From: an uncultured Eubacteriales bacterium
GTDB taxonomy: Bacteria; Bacillota; Clostridia; Oscillospirales; Acutalibacteraceae
Length of the DNA: 64,000 nt
NCBI GenBank assembly: GCA_934630515.1
Contig: CAKTVV010000016.1
Coordinates: 1-64,000 of the forward strand
Direction of reading: 5' to 3'
Shown here one piece after another: positions 25,870 to 34,532 of this stretch; position 1 is the stretch's first letter, and each line of letters starts with the position of its first letter. The notes beneath the pieces were generated by a model. The model was not told where the DNA came from. It saw only the letters and a list, made by a program, of their open reading frames with translations, and made no database searches. Made by a program: the position numbers and the translations under genes.

Positions 25870-26622
25870 ATGTCTATCCCCGATCCCGCCCGCACCGTTC
25901 CGGTCAAGGAGCTGATCGAACAATACAACCGGGAGCTGATGGAGGTGTACCGCCAGCAGACGCCGCCCCCCAAGAGCTGGCTGGATGAGGAATTCCCTTT
26001 GCCGGACATTGCCCGGGACCGGCAGCGGCTGGCAGCGGCAGCGCCGACACAGGGGACCGTCTCCCCGCCCCCAGACAATATCCCGATCCCGCCGGCAGCG
26101 GAGCCGGCGCCGGCAAGCAATGAGAATGCGCACATTCCTGAATTTCCGTATACCGACAGCGATCTGCAGGGAGAAGTGCCGATCCCGCCGCCGCCCATAC
26201 CGACCTCGCCGACAGCATCCGACAAACCGCTGCCGGAAAAACGCTTTGAAGGGTATCTGCGGGTATTCGTTTTCACCGGACAGACCGCCGAGCCACTCCC
26301 CGGCGCCCGAATCACCGTCAGCCGGGATACCGAGACAGGTTCTGTGCTGTACGCCAATACGATCACCGATCGGGACGGGCTGACGCCGATCATTGTGCTG
26401 CCCTCGGTCGATCCGGCGCAGACAATGCAGCCGGGCACGGCTAAGCCCTACATCTCCTACGATATCCGGGTCAATGCCGACGGCTATCAGACCGCCATCT
26501 ACAAGGGTGTACCGGTATATGGCGGCAACAGCGTGACCCAATCCGCCGGGATGTATCCCCTGATCCCCGGTGCCGATGATATCCCGCTGGTATTCTACTC
26601 CGGCGGTCCGTCCAATCTGTAA
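25870..26622 (+). CDS. Unknown protein with C-terminal prealbumin-like repeat domain
   Basis: A 250-residue protein with no signal peptide or membrane segment. The N-terminal 45 residues form a charged helix (VKELIEQYNRELMEVYRQQ). Residues about 50-125 are Pro/Ala-rich and probably disordered. The C-terminal 120 residues (RVFVFTGQTAEPLPGARITV ... VNADGYQTAIYKGVPVY) resemble carboxypeptidase-regulatory/prealbumin-like beta sandwiches. It is first of four close, rightward genes with PG-binding/SpoIID-like and SpoVB-like products, so a spore-envelope role is plausible. I do not recognise a specific family. Confidence 0.7.
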   Translation: MSIPDPARTVPVKELIEQYNRELMEVYRQQTPPPKSWLDEEFPLPDIARDRQRLAAAAPTQGTVSPPPDNIPIPPAAEPAPASNENAHIPEFPYTDSDLQGEVPIPPPPIPTSPTASDKPLPEKRFEGYLRVFVFTGQTAEPLPGARITVSRDTETGSVLYANTITDRDGLTPIIVLPSVDPAQTMQPGTAKPYISYDIRVNADGYQTAIYKGVPVYGGNSVTQSAGMYPLIPGADDIPLVFYSGGPSNL

Positions 26623-26637
26623 AAGGAGGAGCTCTAT

Positions 26638-28041
26638 ATGACCGGAACACCGTATATTCCCAACCAGATCGTGGTGCATCTGGGTGCGCCGGGACAGGCA
26701 GCCGAAAATGTGTATGTGTCATTCCCCGATTACATCAAGAATGTAGCATCCAGCGAGATCTACCCCACCTGGCCGGAAGCGGCACTGCGGGCAAATATTT
26801 ATGCACAGATCTCTTTTGCTCTGAATCGATATTACACCGAGTGGTACCGCAGTCAGGGTTATGACTTCGATATCACCAATTCCACCCGCTACGACCAATC
26901 CTACGTCCCCGGACGGGACATCTATGACAGTGTCAGCCGCATCGTCGATGAGATATTCAATTCCTATGTAGTGCGTCAGGGCAGCGTTGAGCCGTATTTC
27001 ACCCAGTATTGCAACGGAACCACCACCACCTGCAACGGATTATCCCAGTGGGGCACGGTGGCGCTGGCGGAGGAGGGGCTGGGCGCCTACGATATTCTCA
27101 CCCGTTACTACGGCGATACCATTGATATCGTCTCCGATGTGCCCATCCGCAACGGTTTGCCCTCCTACCCCGGCCGGGTGCTGCGGCAGGGAGACAATTC
27201 CAACGACGTGCAGCTCAAGCAGATCCAGCTCAACCGCATTTCCTCCAACTATCCCGGTATCCCTAAGATCGCTGCCGCCAACGGACTGTTCGGCGTGGAT
27301 ACCGTGGATGCAGTCAAGGCGTTTCAGCGTATTTTCAATCTGACCCAGGACGGTCTTATCGGTCCCGCCACCTGGAACCGGATCTCCTACATCTACAACG
27401 CCGTTAAACGACTCAGCGAGCTGGACAGTGAGGGAATCAGCCGGGATGAGCTGCCCAGTCAGTTTGAGGGGGAGATCTCGCTGGGCAGTCAGGGCATCGA
27501 GGTGCAATCCGTCCAGTATTTTCTGAATGTAGTGGCAGCATTCTACGACACGATCCCCCGTATCGCCATCACCGGCATCTACGATCAGGCGACCGACGAT
27601 GCCGTGCGGGCGTACCAGCAGACCTTTGGACTGCCGGTAGACGGCAGAATGGATCGGGAGACCTGGAACTCGCTGTACGATACCTATTTGAGTATTGTGG
27701 ACACCAGCGCATTCATCGATGGCGGCGTACCGCTTTTTTCCGGACGGGCGTTGGCGCAGGGCTCCACCGGTGAGGATGTGGCCATGCTGCAGGAATATCT
27801 CAGTTATATTTCCCAGACCTATACGCAGATCCCAGCCCCCTCCGTCACCGGTGTATACGGCATGGAAACAGAAAATGCCGTGCGGGCATTTCAGCAGCTA
27901 TTCGGATTGCCCGATACAGGGACGGTGGGTGCTGTCACCTGGGACACCATCGCCAGCACCTACTCCGATCTGCGTTTCGGCAACGCAAAGAGATTGGGGC
28001 AATACCCCGGCTCACCCATCCCACGGGAGGAAACCGCATGA
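26638..28041 (+). CDS. SpoIID-like domain protein with three PG-binding repeats
   Basis: A 467-residue protein. Residues about 1-165 resemble SpoIID/LytB: SSEIYPTWPEAALRANIYAQ places E40 where SpoIID has its catalytic glutamate, and CNGLSQWGTVALAEEGLGAYD matches its C-terminal part. Three PG_binding_1-type repeats follow (about 178-265, 280-355, 368-450), each with AVxAFQ/AVRAYQ and a WN/WD terminal turn. SpoIID is normally exported and cuts denuded glycan; here no signal peptide is visible. GGAGG precedes the ATG. Its stop overlaps the next gene by four bases. Confidence 0.8.
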   Translation: MTGTPYIPNQIVVHLGAPGQAAENVYVSFPDYIKNVASSEIYPTWPEAALRANIYAQISFALNRYYTEWYRSQGYDFDITNSTRYDQSYVPGRDIYDSVSRIVDEIFNSYVVRQGSVEPYFTQYCNGTTTTCNGLSQWGTVALAEEGLGAYDILTRYYGDTIDIVSDVPIRNGLPSYPGRVLRQGDNSNDVQLKQIQLNRISSNYPGIPKIAAANGLFGVDTVDAVKAFQRIFNLTQDGLIGPATWNRISYIYNAVKRLSELDSEGISRDELPSQFEGEISLGSQGIEVQSVQYFLNVVAAFYDTIPRIAITGIYDQATDDAVRAYQQTFGLPVDGRMDRETWNSLYDTYLSIVDTSAFIDGGVPLFSGRALAQGSTGEDVAMLQEYLSYISQTYTQIPAPSVTGVYGMETENAVRAFQQLFGLPDTGTVGAVTWDTIASTYSDLRFGNAKRLGQYPGSPIPREETA

Positions 28042-28559
28042 ACGTGACAAACGACATCACCGCCGACGAGGCGGTATATATTCGGGAACTGCAGCGATAC
28101 CTGCGCAGCATCCAGCGGGCTGTACAGGGCTACAGCAACGTACCGGTGGATGGCATCTACGGACGGGATACCGAGCTTGCAGTGCGCAGCTTTCAGCAAT
28201 CGGTGGGGCTGCCGGTGACCGGCGACGTGGATCGACTCACTTGGGAGGCGCTGTTCGCCTCCTATCAAACGGTCGAGTATCTTAACTCCAACCCCTACTC
28301 CGTCTACGCATATCGGCAGGGACAGCCGCCGCTGATGGTGGGAACGCAAAACGATGCCGTCTATATGCTGCAGATCATTCTGCGGCAGCTAAAAAACAGC
28401 TACGAGGATATGCCTGCCGTCGAGCCCCCCACCGGTCTTTACTCCGAAAACACGGCGGCAGCGGTGCGATCACTGCAGCATCGCTCCGGCGTCAATGAAA
28501 CCGGCGTCACCGATAAAGCCACCTGGGATCGGATCATCACCCTATATAATCAGGAATAA
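28038..28559 (+). CDS. Peptidoglycan-binding protein with two PG_binding_1 repeats
   Basis: A 173-residue protein consisting almost wholly of two PG_binding_1-type repeats (about residues 10-78 and 95-170), recognised by DGIYGRDTELAVRSFQQSVGLP and the TGLYSENTAAAVRSLQ counterpart. No signal peptide or catalytic domain is visible. The ATG overlaps the upstream stop (ATGA). The repeats resemble the three in the upstream protein, so the two genes probably share an origin and act together. Target glycan is presumably cortex or cell wall; location is unknown. Confidence 0.8.
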   Translation: MNVTNDITADEAVYIRELQRYLRSIQRAVQGYSNVPVDGIYGRDTELAVRSFQQSVGLPVTGDVDRLTWEALFASYQTVEYLNSNPYSVYAYRQGQPPLMVGTQNDAVYMLQIILRQLKNSYEDMPAVEPPTGLYSENTAAAVRSLQHRSGVNETGVTDKATWDRIITLYNQE

Positions 28560-28585
28560 GCCCCGACTGGAGAGGAGGACACCGA

Positions 28586-30139
28586 GTGAACCGCCGGACT
28601 TTTGTCAAAAACACCGCTGTAATGACCGTCACCTCGTTGCTGCTGCGCTCGCTGGGGATCGTTTTTCGCATTTTTATCTCCAACCGGGTGGGCGCCGAGG
28701 GCATGGGATTATATCAGCTGGTGTTTTCTGTTTATGTGTTGGGGACGGCGTTCGCTGCCGCCGGTCTGACCACCGCTGTCACCCGCATGGCGGCAGAGGC
28801 GCTGGCTCGGCGGGAGCCGGAAACCGCCTTTCGGGTGCTGCGCATGTCTGTAGCTTTGAGCCTGTGCATCGGCGCCGTTTCCGCCGGACTGCTGTATGGA
28901 TTCGCTGCTCCCTTGGCCCGGCTGATCGGGGATAGCCGAGCAACGGCGGCGCTGGCGGTCAGCGGGATCGCTCTGCCCTTTATCGGGGTATCCAGCTGTC
29001 TGAAGGGCTACTTTATGGCACGGCGGCGAGCGACACCTCCCAGCGTCGCTCAAATCATGGAGCAGATCACCCGCATCGGCGGGATCTTGCTGACGCTGCG
29101 GCTGGCAGGCGATTGCTCTCTGGCGGACGCCTGCCGCATTATCATATTAGGTGACGCCTTGTCGGAGATCGTCTGCTGCGGATGGCTGACCGCCGCTTAT
29201 CGGTCGGATCGGCGCCGTCTGCGGCGCACTGCATCTCCTGCTCCGGTGCCGGGAAAGCGACGCCTGCTCCGTCCACTGCTGACGATCGCCGTCCCGCTGA
29301 CGGCAGGACGCTACCTCACCACCGGACTGCGCACCGCCGAAAACGTGCTGGTTCCTGCCATGCTGACCCGGTTCACTTTGTCCGACACCCAGTCGCTGGA
29401 GCAATTCGGTGCTGTCAAGGGGATGGCCTTGCCACTGCTGTTCTTCCCTGCTGCCTTTCTGGTGACGCTGTCCAACCTGCTGGTGCCGGAGCTATCCGAT
29501 GCACACGCTCTGGGACAAAAGCGACAGGTCGCCCGGCTCACCGGTCAGGCGCTACATATCACTCTGCTGGGCGCCTTGCTCATCGGATGTCTGTTCACTG
29601 TTTTTGGCCGGCAGCTGGGGCAATACCTGTACCACGACGACATGGTGGGACTGCTCCTGCAAATTCTCGGACCGCTCACCCCGGTGATGTATCTGGATAC
29701 GGTAGCCACCGGGCTGCTGCGGGGCTTGGGGGAGCAGGTGCGTTCACTGTGGTACAGCGTAGCCGATTCGGTATTGCGTTTAACGCTGATCCCGCTGTTG
29801 TTACCTCGTTGGGGCATCACCGGATTTTTGTTTGTTATGCTGTTCAGTAATCTGCTGACTGCGTTTCTAAGCACGCACCGGCTGCTGACGGTCAGCGGCA
29901 CCCACTTGGAAGTGGGACACTGGCTGCTGGCACCCGGGCTGGCTGCCGCCTTGGCCGGCGGCGGCTATATGGCGCTGCGGCAGATCGTGGGGCTGCCCAG
30001 CGGCTGGCCGTGGATCTTATTGGGCGGTACCGCCGTGGCCGGCGTCTATCTGGTGCTGCTGCCGCTGCTGGGGGGCATCACCGAAGAGGATCGGCAGCAG
30101 CTCGCTCGTCGAAAGGTACCGCAAAAGCTGACAACATAG
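28586..30139 (+). CDS. SpoVB-like MVF/polysaccharide flippase
   Basis: A 517-residue polytopic protein with about 14 membrane segments, of the MOP/MVF superfamily (MurJ, SpoVB, Wzx). The N-terminus (FVKNTAVMTVTSLLLRSLG...GLYQLVFSVYVLG) is close to Stage V sporulation protein B and YtgP. Such proteins are lipid II or lipid-linked glycan flippases; SpoVB supports spore cortex synthesis. It starts with GTG at 28586 after GAGGAGG and closes the rightward cluster with the PG-binding genes. A terminator follows at 30142. Confidence 0.85.
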   Translation: MNRRTFVKNTAVMTVTSLLLRSLGIVFRIFISNRVGAEGMGLYQLVFSVYVLGTAFAAAGLTTAVTRMAAEALARREPETAFRVLRMSVALSLCIGAVSAGLLYGFAAPLARLIGDSRATAALAVSGIALPFIGVSSCLKGYFMARRRATPPSVAQIMEQITRIGGILLTLRLAGDCSLADACRIIILGDALSEIVCCGWLTAAYRSDRRRLRRTASPAPVPGKRRLLRPLLTIAVPLTAGRYLTTGLRTAENVLVPAMLTRFTLSDTQSLEQFGAVKGMALPLLFFPAAFLVTLSNLLVPELSDAHALGQKRQVARLTGQALHITLLGALLIGCLFTVFGRQLGQYLYHDDMVGLLLQILGPLTPVMYLDTVATGLLRGLGEQVRSLWYSVADSVLRLTLIPLLLPRWGITGFLFVMLFSNLLTAFLSTHRLLTVSGTHLEVGHWLLAPGLAAALAGGGYMALRQIVGLPSGWPWILLGGTAVAGVYLVLLPLLGGITEEDRQQLARRKVPQKLTT

Positions 30140-30141
30140 AA

Positions 30142-30181
30142 AAAGCCACAGCTGTATCCCAAAGGATACGGCTGTGGCTTT
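30142..30181. terminator. Shared terminator between SpoVB-like and LCP genes
   Basis: AAAGCCACAGC and GCTGTGGCTTT form the outer stem, with a second helix inside (TGTATCC with GGATACG). A-rich and T-rich flanks suit termination in both directions. Confidence 0.8.
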
Positions 30182-30205
30182 ACACCTATCATCCTGTGCG
30201 GTGCC

Positions 30206-31312
30206 TTATTTTTGCACGGAGCGAAACCAGTCTTTCTTCTCTACCGGGTGCAACTCCTCATACTCATCAATGGTCATATCCTCGTAAATTACCGCCTTGA
30301 TCACAGCCGAGGCATAGTCCAGATCATAATAAACGCAGTTGCTGCGGCTGGCGGGAGACTCCATGACAAATTCATACCGAGGTATGCGATTCTGCTCAAA
30401 GGTGGGCGATTTCAGCAGGATATCGAACGCCAATCCCATAATCTCGCTGTAAGACAGGGAGGTTTCCATGTAAGGAGCGGCTGCCTTTGCCAAGCTGACA
30501 TACTTTGTCTTGCTCATGGTCAGCGCTTTTTGGAAAAGCTGCTCCATCACATACCGCTGCCGATCCGTGCGGCCATAATCATCCGCACCGCCCCAGACGT
30601 TTTTCACATACCGGATGCGGGAATACGCCACCGCCTGCACCCCATTGGCATGAATGAGACCGGGTGCAGTCACCTTATATTGATCATAGTCCAGCCCCAT
30701 ATACTGGCAGATCTCCGCTATATAATCGTTGATCCCGGACTGATGGGTCGTACCATGGGCAGTGACCTCTGCATCGGTAAGGGTGATGTCAATGGTACCA
30801 ATGGAATCAATGATCTTGGCTAATCCGTAAAAGTTCACGGTAACATATTCGGATATATCCAGATTGAAATTCTGATTCAGTGTTTTGATCGCCAGCTGAG
30901 GTCCGCCCTGCAAATAGGCACTGTTGATCTTCGTGTAGCTGGTTTTTCCGCTTTTCTCGATCGCCACCAGCGAATCCCGCATCACCGAAAACAGCTTGAT
31001 CTTTTTCGTCTCGGAATTCAGGCTGAGTATCATGATGCAGTCGGACAAGCCCTTGAATTCATCCGGCTTCCGGGCGTCCAGCCCAAACAAAGCGATATTC
31101 ACGACCTTGCCGCTGAACTTATTCTCAAATCCCAATTCCTCCGGTTTGCTGACCTCAATGGGATTGTACTTATACTTCGGTAACCACAGAGATATAGCAA
31201 TCGTGGCGACGATACCGATGATCAGCACAAAGCAAAAGATCAGCAGGGCAAGACGCTGCGCCCGCTTTTTGCGGCGGCGCTTGCGCCGGTGTACTGCTGT
31301 GTGTTTATCCAT
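30206..31312 (-). CDS. LytR-CpsA-Psr (LCP) family protein
   Basis: A 368-residue membrane protein with a short, very basic cytoplasmic tail, one transmembrane helix at about residues 21-43, and an extracellular LCP domain. ALFGLDARKPDEFKGLSDCIMI, SVMRDSLV and the RIRYVKN...YGRTDRQRYVM segment carry the conserved Arg/Asp residues. LCP enzymes attach teichoic acids or other glycopolymers to peptidoglycan. It is the last gene of the galM-rsmD-coaD unit. AAAGGA lies ten bases before the ATG. Confidence 0.9.
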   Translation of the reverse strand: MDKHTAVHRRKRRRKKRAQRLALLIFCFVLIIGIVATIAISLWLPKYKYNPIEVSKPEELGFENKFSGKVVNIALFGLDARKPDEFKGLSDCIMILSLNSETKKIKLFSVMRDSLVAIEKSGKTSYTKINSAYLQGGPQLAIKTLNQNFNLDISEYVTVNFYGLAKIIDSIGTIDITLTDAEVTAHGTTHQSGINDYIAEICQYMGLDYDQYKVTAPGLIHANGVQAVAYSRIRYVKNVWGGADDYGRTDRQRYVMEQLFQKALTMSKTKYVSLAKAAAPYMETSLSYSEIMGLAFDILLKSPTFEQNRIPRYEFVMESPASRSNCVYYDLDYASAVIKAVIYEDMTIDEYEELHPVEKKDWFRSVQK

Positions 31313-31348
31313 GGAGAGCGATTCCTTTCGAGGCTTCCCTGCCTTCTT

Positions 31349-31837
31349 TTAATCCTTATTGTCCGTTGTCGGCTTCACACCGGATTGACCGCCCCGCAGG
31401 CTGGTGCGGGTCTGGCGCAGCTCGTTGGTCTGCTGCGCCAACACCTCCTCGGCTCGCCGCAGCAGAGACTCCGTATAGTCCTGCGCATTCTTCTTCATGT
31501 CCCGTGCCTTTTTCTGGGTCACAGACAAGATCTCGTTGGCTTTCTCCTGCGCCTGCCGCACGATCTCCTCATGAGATAAGATCTGATTGCGGCGCTCCTC
31601 CGCATTGCGAATGATGGTCTCCGCCTCTTTTTTGGCGGTATCGATGATATCGGTGCGGTCCCGCACGATGTTCTTCGCCTGCTTCACCTCGGTGGGCATA
31701 GCGGCACGCACGGCATCTAGCAGATTGCGGATCTGCTCCACATCCACCACCACCTTGCCGCCGGACAGCGGCATCGCCCAGGCGGCATCCAAAATATCGT
31801 CGATCTGCCGCAGATAATCTTCCGTATTTAAGCTCAT
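31349..31837 (-). CDS. Coiled-coil protein of unknown function next to coaD
   Basis: A 162-residue protein. Residues about 50-140 are a long, highly charged helix (AKKEAETIIRNAEERRNQIL) resembling the stalk of ATP synthase subunit b or DivIVA-like coiled coils. There is no transmembrane segment. It sits three bases after coaD and ahead of the LCP gene. A role as a structural or division-linked coiled coil is possible, but nothing specific can be assigned. Confidence 0.75.
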   Translation of the reverse strand: MSLNTEDYLRQIDDILDAAWAMPLSGGKVVVDVEQIRNLLDAVRAAMPTEVKQAKNIVRDRTDIIDTAKKEAETIIRNAEERRNQILSHEEIVRQAQEKANEILSVTQKKARDMKKNAQDYTESLLRRAEEVLAQQTNELRQTRTSLRGGQSGVKPTTDNKD

Positions 31838-31840
31838 AAC

Positions 31841-32332
31841 TCAACGATCCTTTCTGTACTTATCCAGAATATCCGGCAGAATACACGCCGGCACAAAATC
31901 GGATATGTCGCCGCCGTAGCCCGCCACCTGCTTGACCAGACTGGAGGAGAGATACATATGCTCCGCCGTGGTCGTCAGAAACACAGTCTCCGCACGGCTA
32001 TTCAGCTTGCGGTTGGTCAGCGCCATCTGAAATTCATATTCAAAATCGGACATAGCACGCAAGCCTTTTACGATCACATCTGCCTGCCTCATCTCCACAT
32101 AATCCGCCAGCAATCCGTCGTAGCAATCCACAACGACATGCTCCAGCCCATCGGCAGCTACCGCCCTGTTGAGCAGATTTACCCGTTCGGTCTGAGTAAA
32201 CAGAGGGGATTTAGCACCATTGGTCATGACCACCACGATCACCCGATCAAACAACCGGGAGGCACGTCGGATAATGTCCATATGTCCCTGCGTGACCGGG
32301 TCAAAGCTGCCCGGACATATTGCTGTGATCAT
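31841..32332 (-). CDS. coaD: Pantetheine-phosphate adenylyltransferase
   Basis: A 163-residue enzyme of the coenzyme A pathway: 4'-phosphopantetheine plus ATP gives dephospho-CoA. The nucleotidyltransferase motif is PGSFDPVTQGHMDII (T/HxGH), and SSSLVKQVAGYGGDISDFVP is the C-terminal hallmark. The ATG overlaps the rsmD stop (ATGA), the common rsmD-coaD pairing. Length matches the family. Confidence 0.97.
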   Translation of the reverse strand: MITAICPGSFDPVTQGHMDIIRRASRLFDRVIVVVMTNGAKSPLFTQTERVNLLNRAVAADGLEHVVVDCYDGLLADYVEMRQADVIVKGLRAMSDFEYEFQMALTNRKLNSRAETVFLTTTAEHMYLSSSLVKQVAGYGGDISDFVPACILPDILDKYRKDR

Positions 32333-32880
32333 ACGTCCTCCCCCTCACCGAAACGGTAAAAGCGCAGACACACACGGCCATAGCGTCGGGCACGGCTCAG
32401 ATAAAAGCGATCCACCCGCATCGGCAAAGCCGTATCGCCGTCAGTCTCGCAAACGATCAACCCGCCGTCATTCACATGAGGCGCTACTGCCGGCAGCACG
32501 CTCTCCAGCAGCCCGGACGCATAGGGCGGATCCAGAAACACCAGATCGAACCGCTCCTTCGGACGGCGCAGATATCCTGCCGCCTCGGTGGCGATCACCT
32601 GCGCATGCTCCTCCAAACGGGCACGCCGCAGATTATCCCGGATGATCGGGATCGCCGCCGGGTTTTGATCCACAAAAATACAGGAGGCTGCCCCCCGGCT
32701 AAGCGCCTCGATGCCCAACTGACCGGAGCCGGCAAACAGATCTAGAACCCGCCGCCCCTCTATTTCAAATTGAATCGCAGAGAAAAGCCCCTCCTTAACC
32801 TTTTCGGTGGTGGGGCGAGTATCCTCTCCCGGGAGTGTGTTGAGCCGACACCCCCGGGCAGAGCCAGTAATGACACGCAT
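32329..32880 (-). CDS. rsmD: 16S rRNA (guanine966-N2)-methyltransferase
   Basis: A 183-residue SAM-dependent enzyme that methylates G966 of 16S rRNA. The SAM site (LDLFAGSGQLGIEALSRGA) and the catalytic FLDPPY motif are present, as is the N-terminal MRVITGSARG. It overlaps coaD by four bases and follows galM by 12 bases. Confidence 0.95.
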   Translation of the reverse strand: MRVITGSARGCRLNTLPGEDTRPTTEKVKEGLFSAIQFEIEGRRVLDLFAGSGQLGIEALSRGAASCIFVDQNPAAIPIIRDNLRRARLEEHAQVIATEAAGYLRRPKERFDLVFLDPPYASGLLESVLPAVAPHVNDGGLIVCETDGDTALPMRVDRFYLSRARRYGRVCLRFYRFGEGEDV

Positions 32881-32892
32881 AAGCCGTTCCTC

Positions 32893-33948
32893 TTATCGCT
32901 GCAGCTCCACATGAAACTGCGTTGTCGCCGTATATTCCTCCCCCGGATGCAGGGTGATGGAGGGAAACTCCGGATGGTTCACGCTATCCGGAAAACACTG
33001 CGTTTCCAGGCAGAAGCCCTCGTACTGACTCCAGCAATGTCCCTCCTTGCCGTGCTGCTCCTTCAGGAAATTGCCGGAATAGACCTGAATACCGGGCAGA
33101 TCGGTGGAGCAGACCAGCTTGATATGGCTGCGGGGGCTGACCGCTACCGCAGCCTCCTGCACCTCTGGGCGCTTTTCCTTTGCCAGCACGAAATTGTGAT
33201 CCACGCCGTGCGCCAGAGCCACCTGCGGATGCTCACCGTGGATGCCCTCGCCGATGGGCTTCGGCTCCCGGAAATCCAGCGGCGTGCCCTCTACCGGCAT
33301 ATATTCGCCGGTAGGCGCAAACTGCGCATCCACCGCCGTAATTGCATCGGCGTGGAGCTGCAGCAGCACATCCTCAATCGTGCCGCCGTCGTAGCCGTGA
33401 ATATTGAAATAGGTGTGATTCGTCAGATTGACGACGGTGGTCTTATCGGTCGTGGCATGATATGCCATCGTCAGCGTATTTTCCGTATCCAGCGTAAAGG
33501 TCACCGACACATGCAAAGTGCCGGGGTAGTGCTCCTCCCCATCCGGGCTGACATAATCAAACCGCACAGAGGGGGTCAGCCCCTCCGACAGCACTGTATA
33601 TTCCCAGATCTTTTTATCAAAACCCACAGCGCCGCCGTGGAGATGACCGCATTTGTCCTCCTCATTGCAGCACAGCTGAATGGGCTGACCCTCCAGCATG
33701 AATTTCCCGCCGGCGATCCGGTTGCAGACACGCCCCACCGTCGCCCCGATATAGGAGCCGTTGGCGTCCTCATACCCGTCGATCCGATCATATCCCAGCA
33801 CAATATCCTTGTCACGGAAAATAAAGCGTTGTATGGTGGCACCGTAATCCAGCACGGAGACCGCCGTACCCCGCACATTTTTCAGGGTGATCCGTTTGAC
33901 CTCCCGACCATCCCGCAGGGTGCCGAAAGGTGAGATCTCAACAGACAT
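32893..33948 (-). CDS. galM: Aldose 1-epimerase (mutarotase)
   Basis: A 351-residue galactose-mutarotase-like enzyme that interconverts alpha and beta sugars. TVGRVCNRIAGGKF, LTNHTYFNIHG (catalytic His), GVDHNFVL and a C-terminal GFCLETQCFPDS stretch match family motifs. GAGGAGG precedes the ATG, and a promoter lies at 33984-34012. It opens the unit with rsmD, coaD, the coiled-coil gene and the LCP gene. The functional link to those genes is not obvious. Confidence 0.93.
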   Translation of the reverse strand: MSVEISPFGTLRDGREVKRITLKNVRGTAVSVLDYGATIQRFIFRDKDIVLGYDRIDGYEDANGSYIGATVGRVCNRIAGGKFMLEGQPIQLCCNEEDKCGHLHGGAVGFDKKIWEYTVLSEGLTPSVRFDYVSPDGEEHYPGTLHVSVTFTLDTENTLTMAYHATTDKTTVVNLTNHTYFNIHGYDGGTIEDVLLQLHADAITAVDAQFAPTGEYMPVEGTPLDFREPKPIGEGIHGEHPQVALAHGVDHNFVLAKEKRPEVQEAAVAVSPRSHIKLVCSTDLPGIQVYSGNFLKEQHGKEGHCWSQYEGFCLETQCFPDSVNHPEFPSITLHPGEEYTATTQFHVELQR

Positions 33949-33983
33949 GAACCGTTCCTCCTCATAATATACCGTGTAGAAAC

Positions 33984-34012
33984 ATTATGCCATACTTCGG
34001 CTCATAATTCAA
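33984..34012 (-). promoter_or_regulatory. Sigma-A-type promoter for galM unit
   Basis: Read leftward, TTGAAT (34007-34012) and CATAAT (33984-33989) are 17 bases apart. Confidence 0.65.
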
Positions 34013-34028
34013 TACTTTATTTGCATTT

Positions 34029-34526
34029 TTAAGAAACAGTGAAGTATGCCGACCATTTATTATAGCGCTTTTCGCCGATTCCGGAGATATTGCGCAGATC
34101 CTCCACGCTCTGAAAGCCGCCGTGGCTGTCCCGATACGCAATGATCCGATCCGCAAACGTTTCTCCGATGCCGTTGATCGTCATCAGCTGCTCTTTGGTG
34201 GCAGTATTCAGATTCAGCATTCCGCCCCGCTCGCCGGAATGGCTGAGCGTTGTGGCTGCTGTGGTTGTTGTCACCGCAGAGGTCATTGAGACCGCAGGAA
34301 TCGTCGATACCGTCGATGCAGCTGAGAATGCTGTTGCAGCAGTCGTGCTCTCGGTTGTTGCTGCCGTAGTCGGCTGATCGGACAACACCGGAGTCAGCAT
34401 AGGAGCTTCCGGCTTTGCATAGGCTTGTCCGATATAAAAGAACGCCACCGCCACTGTCGATAACGCCAGAATCCACAGCACCCGTTCTCTGGTCAAAATC
34501 TGTCCAAGGCGCCGTATAAGCCGCAT
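34029..34526 (-). CDS. ComEA-like helix-hairpin-helix DNA-binding protein
   Basis: A 165-residue protein with a transmembrane or signal helix at about residues 17-37, a Thr/Ser/Ala-rich linker to about residue 98, then a helix-hairpin-helix domain (LNLNTATKEQLMTINGIGETFADRI and VEDLRNISGIGEKRY). That order matches ComEA, the membrane DNA receptor of natural transformation. No other com genes are in view, and helix-hairpin-helix proteins have other roles too. It is seven bases after radA. Confidence 0.85.
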   Translation of the reverse strand: MRLIRRLGQILTRERVLWILALSTVAVAFFYIGQAYAKPEAPMLTPVLSDQPTTAATTESTTAATAFSAASTVSTIPAVSMTSAVTTTTAATTLSHSGERGGMLNLNTATKEQLMTINGIGETFADRIIAYRDSHGGFQSVEDLRNISGIGEKRYNKWSAYFTVS

Positions 34527-34532
34527 GAGCCG

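Noticed and set aside
32770..33933. 387-codon open frame on the + strand
   Set aside because: Antisense to galM; the galM motifs are unmistakable.
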